From assembly GCA_017476965.1 (NCBI GenBank), contig JAFUXX010000094.1:1-6091 (forward strand): a stretch of 6,091 nt of DNA, read 5' to 3'. Below the pieces are notes generated by a model that worked only from the letters and a program-made list of their open reading frames with translations, made no database searches and was not told the origin of the DNA. The position numbers were made by a program, and so were the translations under genes. Source of the DNA: Kiritimatiellia bacterium. Lineage in GTDB: Bacteria > Verrucomicrobiota > Kiritimatiellia > RFP12 > UBA3636. This document shows positions 1 to 5,187 of the stretch, piece by piece. Within the stretch, counting starts at the first letter, position 1. Each line of letters begins with the position of its first letter.

Positions 1-172
1 CGGGCGCGGGGTCGAAGTCGTACTCCGACTCGTTGGCGTCGGCCGCGGTCGTTTCCTGCGCGGGCGGGGGCTCGGGGAGCCCGTCCGTTTCGAAAGCGCC
101 GGCCGCAACCGCGGCGAACGGCGCCGCGGCCAGCGCCAGTGCGGCTGCCGCCGCCGTCGGTAATGTCGTCAT
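1..172 (-). CDS. Start of a putative exported protein coupled to topA (partial, continues past left edge)
   Basis: Only the first 57 codons are inside the window. The protein begins MTTLPTAAAAALALAAAP, runs through a long Ala/Leu-rich hydrophobic stretch to about residue 24, then becomes acidic and Pro-rich (ETDGLPEPPPAQ, later NESEYDFDPAP). This looks like a Sec signal peptide, possibly cut after the AVAA at residues 21-24, followed by a flexible extracytoplasmic linker. The n-region carries no Lys or Arg, which is unusual. The ATG (172-170) shares four bases with the topA stop (ATGA), so translational coupling to topA is likely. A weak GAAAG lies 8 bases upstream of the ATG. No family can be recognised from this N-terminus. 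The reading frame, the coupling and the signal-like start support a real gene; its function is unknown. Confidence 0.6.
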   Translation of the reverse strand, partial: MTTLPTAAAAALALAAAPFAAVAAGAFETDGLPEPPPAQETTAADANESEYDFDPAP

Positions 173-2898
173 GCTGGCGTCTTTCGCTGGAAACGGCGGC
201 GCGCGGCGGTGCGGGGCCGGGCCTCCAAACCGTATTTTCCGATCGTTTCTTCCGCGCCGGGAATCTGGTCCTTGTAGCGCAGGAACATCCTGTCGAGCAC
301 CGAAATCTGGGCCGGGGAGAGCGACCCTTTCGCCCCGAACTGCGCGGACACGGACGCGACGAACTCGCTGTCGTCGAACGTGCGCTTGCCGCGCTTCACG
401 GGGTCCTTCCACTTTTCGACCTTCGCGAGGCCGGAAAGGAGCGTCTCGATTTTTTCGCGGTCCACGGGAGCGGGCGGCTCCTTCCACTTCACGCCGAGCT
501 CTTCGCAGAGCGCCGGGGAGAAGCCGGGGACGCGGTCGCGCGCTTCGAGGAAGATTTCGCCGAGCCAGTGCTCCTGCTTGGGGCTGAGGCGCTTGCCGCT
601 CTTCACCTGCGCGGCGAGCGAACCGAAGAAGTTTTCGGAGCGAGGCTCCACGCCGCAGGCGGACAGGATGTCCACGATGCGCACGGTGTTGGCCGAGGGC
701 GGGAGCGCCCGTTCGTCCTCCGCGAGCTCGGGGAATCCGGCCGCGCGGGCCGTTTCCACGGCGTCGGGGACCTGGTCGCGGTAGCGCAGGAGCACCGAAA
801 CGAGGGAACGCAGCAGGCGCGAGGAAAACTCGCGGGCGGGGCCGCGCGAGGGATCGAACGCGTATCCGGCGGCGTTCGCGGGAGGCGGCACGGGGGCGCC
901 CTCCCTGCGGCTCTTGCGGGAGGAGGGGCGCGGCACGCCCATGAAGTCGTCCGCCACGCCCTGCACGAAATCGAGGTCGGAGTACCGTTTGCCGGCGGCG
1001 ACGCGCGGCTCGTTCCACTTGCCGATGCGGAGGAACGCGGCGAGCGTCGAGCGCACGGCCTCGGGGTCGGCCGCGGGGCCGCGGGACTGCTCCAGCCACG
1101 ACTTCAGGCGCGCGTGGAAATCGGCCAGCATTTCCTGCCAGTCGAGCTTTTTGGCGGGGTCCTCCACCTCGTCGAGCTTCTTCTCCATCGACGCGGTGAA
1201 CCCGACGTCGAGCAGCTCCGGGAAGTGGGGCACGAGGAAGCCGTTGACCTTTTCGCCGAGCTCCGTCGGCGCGAGCACGCGGCGCTCGCTCGAAACGTAC
1301 TTGCGGTTTTTGAGCGTGGCGATGACGGTCGCGAACGTGGAGGGGCGCCCGATGCCGTTCTTTTCGAGGGCCTTGACGAGCGACGCCTCGTTGTAGCGCG
1401 GCTTGGGCTTGGTCTCCTTGGCATCGGTCCTGGGGGCGTCCGCGAGGTCGAGCGCCTCGCCTTCGGAGAGGGGCGGGAGGGAGGCGACGGCGTCGTTGGC
1501 GTCGTCGTCCCCCTCGCGGTCGTCGTCGGAGTCCTTTTTCCGCGCGGCGTTGGGGTCGTAGCCGTCGTCGCGGATCGAAGCGCCGTCCGCGCGCAGGAAT
1601 CCGGGGAACGCGAGGCGCGAAGTGGAAGCGCCGAGGCGCGCCTCGGGGGCCGAGCCGGCCGCTGCCGCGGCGTCGCGTGCGGCGACGGAAACTTCGAGCG
1701 TTTCGTAGACGGCGGGCGCCATCTGCGAAGAAACGAAACGGCGCCAGATGAGGGCGTAGAGCTTCGCGGCGCGGTCGGAATCGCGCGAAGCGGCGATCTT
1801 CGGCGCGACCGCGTCCGGGACGAGCGCGGGATCCGTCGGGCGTATGCACTCGTGGGCGGCCTGCGCGCCGGCGCGGTTGGCGTAGGTGTGCGGGTTCGCG
1901 AACTCCGCGCCCCAGGCGGAGCGGATGAACTCGCCGGCGGCGGCGCGGGCGTCCGCCGACACCGCCTGCGAGTCCGTCCTCATGTACGTGATGAGGGAGC
2001 TTTCGTAAAGCGTCTGCGCGAGGCGCATCGTGACGTCCGGCGAAAAGCCAAGCGCGGTGGAAGCGGCCTGCTGCAGCGTCGAAGTCGTGAAAGGCGGGCC
2101 GGGGTTGCGCTTCTTGCGGCCTGTCTTCACGGACTCCACGGAGTATTGCGCGGCGGCGAGGAACTTCGCGGCGGCGCCGGCCGCGGCGGCGTCGCGCAGC
2201 GGGAGCGCCTCGCCGCGGAATTCGCGGAGCTTCGTTTCGAAAGGCGTCTTGGGCTCCTCGCGCTTGGAGAGCGGCACGGAGAAGAGCCAGTAGGGCTCGG
2301 GCTTGAAAGCGCGGATTTCGGCTTCGCGCTCGCAGACCATGCGAAGCGCGACGGACTGCACGCGCCCGGCCGAGAGGCCGCGGGACTGCGCGGCGGGGAG
2401 GTCCGCGCGGCGCAGGGACGGGGAAATCTTCCAGCCGACGAGGCGGTCGAGGAGGCGGCGCGCCTGCTGGGCGTTCACGCGGTCCATGTCCACGTCGTGC
2501 GGGTGCTCGACGGCGGCGCGCACCGCGCCGGGCGTGATTTCGTTGTACTCGACGCGGGCGAAGCGCTTCTTGGCGCCGGATTTAGCGAGCGCCTGCGACA
2601 GGATTTCGCGGATGTGCCAGGCTATGGCTTCGCCTTCGCGGTCCGGGTCGGACGCGAGCAGGATTTCGTCCGCCTTCTTCGCGGCCTTCACGAGATCGTC
2701 CACGACGCGGTGCTTCTCCGGCGGGATTTCGTACTGCGGCGCGAAGCTGCGGCCGTCGGCCGAGATGTCGATCCCGAGCTTGTGCGTCGGGAGGTCGCGG
2801 ACGTGGCCGACGGAAGGCAGCACGGTGTACCCGGGGCCGAGGATGCGGCCCACGGTGTGGGCCTTGGCGGGGGATTCGACGACTACGAGGGTGTTCAT
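169..2898 (-). CDS. topA: DNA topoisomerase I (type IA), TopA, with unusual repeat-bearing C-terminus
   Basis: A 909-residue protein that relaxes negative supercoils by cutting and resealing one DNA strand. The start MNTLVVVESPAKA matches the family N-terminus; an in-frame GTG at 2967 would add 23 unrelated residues. The TOPRIM domain shows E8 and DPDREGEA (84-91), the metal-binding acids. VNAQQARRLLDRLVGWK (141-157) and LSAGRVQS (175-182) are core motifs. SLITYMRTD carries the catalytic tyrosine Y305, and HECIRPTD starts at H349. GIGRPST (515-521) follows an acidic loop (DSDDDREGDDD, 456-466). Between ISP and RGLSAG there are about five more residues than in E. coli TopA. From about residue 611 the usual four-cysteine zinc ribbons are absent; three degenerate repeats and a basic tail replace them. 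No Shine-Dalgarno is visible: the bases before the ATG are a C/T-rich tract. The gene shares ATGA with the next gene downstream. Confidence 0.97.
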   Translation of the reverse strand: MNTLVVVESPAKAHTVGRILGPGYTVLPSVGHVRDLPTHKLGIDISADGRSFAPQYEIPPEKHRVVDDLVKAAKKADEILLASDPDREGEAIAWHIREILSQALAKSGAKKRFARVEYNEITPGAVRAAVEHPHDVDMDRVNAQQARRLLDRLVGWKISPSLRRADLPAAQSRGLSAGRVQSVALRMVCEREAEIRAFKPEPYWLFSVPLSKREEPKTPFETKLREFRGEALPLRDAAAAGAAAKFLAAAQYSVESVKTGRKKRNPGPPFTTSTLQQAASTALGFSPDVTMRLAQTLYESSLITYMRTDSQAVSADARAAAGEFIRSAWGAEFANPHTYANRAGAQAAHECIRPTDPALVPDAVAPKIAASRDSDRAAKLYALIWRRFVSSQMAPAVYETLEVSVAARDAAAAAGSAPEARLGASTSRLAFPGFLRADGASIRDDGYDPNAARKKDSDDDREGDDDANDAVASLPPLSEGEALDLADAPRTDAKETKPKPRYNEASLVKALEKNGIGRPSTFATVIATLKNRKYVSSERRVLAPTELGEKVNGFLVPHFPELLDVGFTASMEKKLDEVEDPAKKLDWQEMLADFHARLKSWLEQSRGPAADPEAVRSTLAAFLRIGKWNEPRVAAGKRYSDLDFVQGVADDFMGVPRPSSRKSRREGAPVPPPANAAGYAFDPSRGPAREFSSRLLRSLVSVLLRYRDQVPDAVETARAAGFPELAEDERALPPSANTVRIVDILSACGVEPRSENFFGSLAAQVKSGKRLSPKQEHWLGEIFLEARDRVPGFSPALCEELGVKWKEPPAPVDREKIETLLSGLAKVEKWKDPVKRGKRTFDDSEFVASVSAQFGAKGSLSPAQISVLDRMFLRYKDQIPGAEETIGKYGLEARPRTAARRRFQRKTPA
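256..1068 (-). repeat. Three degenerate repeats in the TopA C-terminal domain
   Basis: Three related units are seen in the protein: residues 611-712, 736-792 and 813-881 (window 763-1068, 523-693, 256-462). The first and third share a front half of the form L..f.kv.KW..P...GKR..dD.dFV..V...F. All three share a back half of the form LS..Q...L..i.lr.rDqiPg. The first unit is split by a basic, Pro-rich insert (about residues 653-690, including SSRKSRREG). The middle unit has lost most of the KW..P part. The pattern suggests duplicated helical modules, perhaps for DNA or protein binding. The repeats are seen directly; the role is inference. Confidence 0.7.
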
Positions 2899-2957
2899 TG
2901 ACTGGGGAAAGGGGAAGGGGCGCCGCTGCGCCCCGCGGCGGGGTGGCGGCGCGCAAA

Positions 2958-2986
2958 TGACTAGCACATAACGCGAATCGGCGCAA
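2958..2986 (-). promoter_or_regulatory. Weak candidate promoter for topA
   Basis: On the minus strand TTGCGC (2986-2981) and TAGTCA (2963-2958) are 17 bases apart, which would start transcription near 2951 and give a leader of about 50 bases. The -10 box matches the consensus poorly, so this is only the best candidate in the gap. Confidence 0.25.
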
Positions 2987-2993
2987 GTCGCCT

Positions 2994-3015
2994 TGTATGT
3001 GCGCGCACGCGCGCG
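2994..3015. other. Alternating purine-pyrimidine tract (possible Z-DNA)
   Basis: Twenty-two consecutive bases alternate pyrimidine and purine, mostly as CG and CA/TG steps, and include the 10-bp perfect palindrome GTGCGCGCAC (2999-3008). Such tracts can flip to left-handed Z-DNA under negative supercoiling. It lies between the diverging topA and fucU promoters. Confidence 0.55.
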
Positions 3016-3051
3016 ACCGCCGGTACGCCGCGAAGCGCCGCGCGGGCGGCG

Positions 3052-3080
3052 TTGACTTGGACGGCGCTTTGCGGGATACT
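3052..3080 (+). promoter_or_regulatory. Sigma70-type promoter for fucU-pheS
   Basis: TTGACT (3052-3057) and GATACT (3075-3080) are separated by exactly 17 bases, giving a predicted start near 3087 and a leader of about 40 bases. The TTG of the -35 box is also an in-frame upstream start for fucU, but that start would lie upstream of the transcript. The ATG at 3127 is therefore preferred. Confidence 0.7.
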
Positions 3081-3093
3081 TCTCGCACCGCCG

Positions 3094-3110
3094 CGCGGGA
3101 ACGGCCCGCG
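3094..3110 (+). other. GC hairpin in the fucU leader
   Basis: CGCGGG (3094-3099) pairs perfectly with CCCGCG (3105-3110) around the loop AACGG. It sits within the predicted leader, 16 bases ahead of the fucU ATG, and could affect ribosome access. There is no T-run after it, so it is not a terminator. Confidence 0.45.
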
Positions 3111-3126
3111 GGCGCGTTTCCGTTCC

Positions 3127-3597
3127 ATGCTGAAAGGCATTTCACCACTTGTTTCGCCCGACATGCTCGCCGCGCTTTCGCGGATGGGGCATGGCGACGA
3201 GCTCGTCCTGGCGGACGCCCATTTCCCGGCCGAGTCGCGCTGCCGCGGCGCGGTGGTGCTGCGGGCGGACGGCGTACCGGTCGCGCCGCTCCTGCGCGCG
3301 ATCCTGCCGCTCTTCGAGCTCGATTCGTACGGCGGCGCGCCCATGATCGGCATGGCCGCGGTCCCCGGCGACGAGCTCGACCCCGCGGTCGAGGCGTCCT
3401 GGCGCGATGAGGCGGACCGCGCCGGTTTCGGCTGGGCGGAAATCGCGCGGCTGGAACGGTTCGCGTTCTACGAGCGCGCCGCAAAGGCGTTCCTCGTGGT
3501 GCAGACCGGCGAAACCCGCCAGTACGGCAATCTCATTCTCCGCAAGGGAGTGGTTCCGGTCGTTCCGGAGCCCGCCCCGGCGGGGCAACGCGCCTAG
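3127..3597 (+). CDS. fucU: L-fucose mutarotase (FucU, RbsD/FucU family)
   Basis: A 156-residue cytoplasmic protein that interconverts the alpha and beta anomers of L-fucose, supplying the form used by fucose isomerase. The family signature is clear: MLKGISPLVSPDML at the start, MGHGDE with the catalytic His22, ADAHFPAES with Asp30 and His32, IRADG-like VLRADG (44-49), PLFELDSY (61-68), FAFYERA (112-118) and YGNLILRKGV (133-142). It is slightly longer than the roughly 140-residue E. coli protein because of a Pro/Ala tail, PEPAPAGQRA. The ATG at 3127 is chosen because the FucU family begins MLK.ISP; the upstream TTG (3052) overlaps the promoter. No Shine-Dalgarno precedes the ATG. pheS follows 15 bases after the stop, so the two are probably co-transcribed. 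No other fucose gene is in the window. Confidence 0.95.
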   Translation: MLKGISPLVSPDMLAALSRMGHGDELVLADAHFPAESRCRGAVVLRADGVPVAPLLRAILPLFELDSYGGAPMIGMAAVPGDELDPAVEASWRDEADRAGFGWAEIARLERFAFYERAAKAFLVVQTGETRQYGNLILRKGVVPVVPEPAPAGQRA

Positions 3598-3601
3598 GCG
3601 C
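3590..3601. repeat. 12-bp perfect palindrome over the fucU stop codon
   Basis: GCGCCTAGGCGC reads the same on both strands and contains the fucU stop TAG (3595-3597) at its CTAG centre. It ends 11 bases before the pheS ATG. It could be chance in GC-rich DNA, a protein-binding site, or a minor feature of the fucU-pheS junction. Confidence 0.5.
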
Positions 3602-3612
3602 ACGGACAAGAC

Positions 3613-4626
3613 ATGACTCTGCAGGAAATCGACGCCGCGAAGGAAGCGGCACTGGCCGAAATAGCGGCCGCGAAGGACGAAGCCGGCGTGGAGGCCGCGC
3701 GCGTCAAGTTCCTCGGCCGCAACGGCTCCCTCCCGGCGATGATGAAGGGGCTGCGCGACGTGGCCCCGGCGGACAAGCCCGCGTTCGGGCAGGCGCTCAA
3801 CGCGCTCCGCGCCGCGGTTTCCGCCGCGCTCGAGGAGCGCAAGGCCGCGGTGGCGGCGCAGTCCGGTCCGCGCGATTCGTTCGATTTCTCGCTTCCCGGC
3901 AACTGGCGCGGCACCGGCGCGATCCACCCCGTTTCCGAGGTGATCGAAGAAACGACGCGCATCTTCGCGCGCCTCGGCTTCACCGTGGCCGACGGTCCGG
4001 ACATCGAGACGGAGTTCAACAACTTCGACGCGCTCAACACGGCCAAGCACCACCCGTCGCGCGACGAACGCGACACGTTCTGGCTCGGGCCGGAGCTGCT
4101 GCTGCGCACGCAGACTTCGCCCGTGCAGATCCGCGCCATGCTCGCCAAGAAGCCGCCGGTGCGCATCATCAACCCCGGCCGCTGCTACCGCCGCGACACG
4201 ACGGACGCCACGCACGCCGCGAACTTCCACCAGATCGAAGGCCTGTACGTCGACGTCGTGCCCGTCTCGCTCGCCGACCTCAAGTCCACGCTCGCGCATT
4301 TCGCCCGCGAGATGATGGGGCCGTCGGTGCAGGTGCGCTTCCGTCCTCACTTCTTCCCGTTCACCGAGCCGTCGGTGGAGGTCGATTTCTCCTGCCACGT
4401 CTGCAAGGGCAAGGGGTGCGCGGTCTGCAAGCAGAGCGGCTGGATCGAGGTCATGGGCGCCGGCATCGTGGACACCCGCGTTTTCGGCAAGGTCGGCTAC
4501 GATCCGGACTGCTACGGCTACGCGTTCGGCATGGGCGTGGAGCGCATCGCCATGATCAAGCACGGCGTGACGGACCTGCGCACGCTCTACGCGAACGATT
4601 TGCGCTACCTGCGCGAATTTCTGTAA
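3613..4626 (+). CDS. pheS: Phenylalanine-tRNA ligase, alpha subunit
   Basis: A 337-residue class II aminoacyl-tRNA synthetase subunit that, paired with PheT, charges tRNA-Phe with phenylalanine in the cytoplasm. The N-terminal 85 residues are an Ala-rich helical segment like the tRNA-binding coiled coil of PheS. The catalytic domain follows: HPVSEVIEE of motif 1 (105-113), TEFNNFDALN (133-142), motif 2 GRCYRRD...HAANFHQIEG (189-210), FRPHFFPFTEPSVEV (243-257) and motif 3 GMGVERI (306-312). A Cys4 cluster, C261, C264, C269 and C272, sits in the insert after motif 2; some bacterial PheS proteins have this and it may bind zinc. The length is normal. The ATG at 3613 fits the family start; ribosome binding signals are weak (ACGGAC only). 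pheT is not downstream: a terminator and a tRNA gene come next. Confidence 0.97.
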   Translation: MTLQEIDAAKEAALAEIAAAKDEAGVEAARVKFLGRNGSLPAMMKGLRDVAPADKPAFGQALNALRAAVSAALEERKAAVAAQSGPRDSFDFSLPGNWRGTGAIHPVSEVIEETTRIFARLGFTVADGPDIETEFNNFDALNTAKHHPSRDERDTFWLGPELLLRTQTSPVQIRAMLAKKPPVRIINPGRCYRRDTTDATHAANFHQIEGLYVDVVPVSLADLKSTLAHFAREMMGPSVQVRFRPHFFPFTEPSVEVDFSCHVCKGKGCAVCKQSGWIEVMGAGIVDTRVFGKVGYDPDCYGYAFGMGVERIAMIKHGVTDLRTLYANDLRYLREFL

Positions 4627-4641
4627 TGCGCCCGCCGCCCC

Positions 4642-4667
4642 CTGCGGCGGCGCCACGCCGGCCGCAG
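4642..4667 (+). other. Long GC hairpin in the pheS 3' untranslated region
   Basis: The bases pair into an 11-bp stem with one bulged G (4660) around the loop CCA: arms 4642-4652 and 4656-4667. It has no T-run, so it is not itself an intrinsic terminator. It lies just upstream of one and may protect the pheS 3' end. An alternative smaller hairpin (4632-4638 with 4644-4650) would compete with it. Confidence 0.5.
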
Positions 4668-4672
4668 AAGTA

Positions 4673-4706
4673 AAAACCGCGCGGAACTTCCGTTCCACGC
4701 GGTTTT
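4673..4706. terminator. Bidirectional intrinsic terminator between pheS and tRNA-Glu
   Basis: AAAACCGCG (4673-4681) pairs with CGCGGTTTT (4698-4706); after one C/A mismatch, GGAAC (4683-4687) pairs with GTTCC (4692-4696) around the loop TTCC. Reading right, the stem ends in four T; reading left, it ends in five T (the run of A at 4672-4676). It can therefore stop the pheS transcript and the converging tRNA-Glu transcript. Confidence 0.9.
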
Positions 4707-4777
4707 CGGCATTCGGGAACCCACCCTTGCCGATCATAACCTACCACCCCAAGACCACTCGGGTCTGGAAAAATCTT

Positions 4778-4852
4778 TGGCACCCCCAAGCGGAGTCGAA
4801 CCGCTCTTACTTGGATGAAAACCAGGTGTCCTAACCGATAGACGATGGGGGC
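4778..4852 (-). tRNA. tRNA-Glu (anticodon UUC)
   Basis: A 75-nt cloverleaf is seen on the minus strand with the 3' CCA encoded (4780-4778). Acceptor arms are GCCCCCA and TGGGGGT, with G73. The D arm is GTCT-ATCGGTT-AGGAC. The anticodon loop is TTTTCAT with anticodon TTC at 4819-4817, which reads GAA and GAG. The T arm is AGCGG-TTCGACT-CCGCT. Two pairs are irregular: G1 faces U72 (wobble), and C28 faces A42 in the anticodon stem (CCTGG against CCAAG). The overall pattern, including the ATCGTCTA start and CACC before the anticodon arm, matches bacterial tRNA-Glu. It is transcribed from a promoter at 4886-4914 and probably ends at the shared terminator 4673-4706. Confidence 0.95.
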
Positions 4853-4885
4853 GTTTGCACGCACGGCGTCGTGCAACGGGCGGGA

Positions 4886-4914
4886 ATGATAGCAGTCCGC
4901 CCGTCGCGATGCAA
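4886..4914 (-). promoter_or_regulatory. Promoter of tRNA-Glu
   Basis: On the minus strand TTGCAT (4914-4909) and TATCAT (4891-4886) are 17 bases apart. Seven T in a row (4923-4917) lie just upstream of the -35 box, like an UP element. The bases after the -10 box are C/G-rich (TCCCGCCCG), as in promoters under stringent control. Predicted start near 4879, giving a short 5' leader of about 27 bases. Confidence 0.75.
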
Positions 4915-5033
4915 GCAAAAAAATCCGATCTGCCGCAGGTGCCGGAAAACGGGGAAAATCCGCCCCCGCGGCCGCCGTTTCCGGAGGCCGGCAGGGCAGG
5001 GCCGGCGGAAAAAGGCATTCGACGGAAAATCGC

Positions 5034-5062
5034 TTGTATCCAATCGATTCATGGAATATCAT
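5034..5062 (+). promoter_or_regulatory. Candidate promoter of the DUF2341 gene
   Basis: TTGTAT (5034-5039) and TATCAT (5057-5062) are 17 bases apart. This differs from the tRNA-Glu promoter boxes by one base in twelve. Predicted start near 5069, leaving about 120 bases of untranslated leader. Confidence 0.55.
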
Positions 5063-5176
5063 CGACGCCGTCCCGAGCACTTCCACCACTCGCACTTCAT
5101 TGGACTTCGCCGCCGCGGGCCCGTTTCTCCCCGCGACCGGCTCTTACGCAAAAACGTTCACGACCCGTTCCTGCAA

Positions 5177-5181
5177 AAGGA
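5177..5181 (+). promoter_or_regulatory. Ribosome binding site deciding the start at 5188
   Basis: AAGGA lies six bases before the ATG at 5188. It is the only clear Shine-Dalgarno sequence in the window, and it picks this ATG over the upstream in-frame ATG at 4855, which lies opposite the tRNA promoter region. Confidence 0.7.
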
Positions 5182-5187
5182 CCCGCC

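Larger units (their letters stand above)
4853..5187. other. Divergent intergenic region between tRNA-Glu and the DUF2341 gene
   Basis: This 335-base stretch holds no convincing gene. It contains the tRNA-Glu promoter at its left, a C/G-rich block (about 4960-5008) with two GCCGGC arms (4988-4993 and 5002-5007) able to pair, a second promoter at 5034-5062, and a leader of about 120 bases for the rightward gene. Arg-rich open frames through it look like shadows of the base composition. Confidence 0.6.

Noticed and set aside
139..2901. A 920-codon open frame on the plus strand opposite topA
   Set aside because: It is a shadow of topA created by G/C-ending codons; the product is a low-complexity Arg/Gly/Ala/Val protein with no family motif, while the opposite strand encodes an unmistakable TopA.
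2899..2967. In-frame GTG start 23 codons upstream of the chosen topA start
   Set aside because: The added residues are unrelated to the family, and the standard TopA N-terminus begins exactly at the ATG at 2898.
2582..3484. A 300-codon Arg/Pro-rich minus-strand frame across topA, the intergenic gap and fucU
   Set aside because: It overlaps two real genes in other frames and is dominated by Arg, Pro and Ala, as expected of GC-rich noise.
3142..4737. A 531-codon minus-strand open frame opposite fucU and pheS
   Set aside because: It spans two well-supported genes and the terminator, has His/Arg/Val-rich shadow composition and shows no recognisable domain.
4751..4768. Small inverted repeat AGACC / GGTCT next to the tRNA 3' end as an attachment site or terminator
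   Set aside because: Only five pairs, no T-run on the correct side, and no integrase or duplicated tRNA end in the window.
4769..4777. Five T right after the tRNA-Glu CCA on the minus strand as a terminator
   Set aside because: No hairpin precedes it other than the tRNA itself; the structured terminator at 4673-4706 is a much better candidate.
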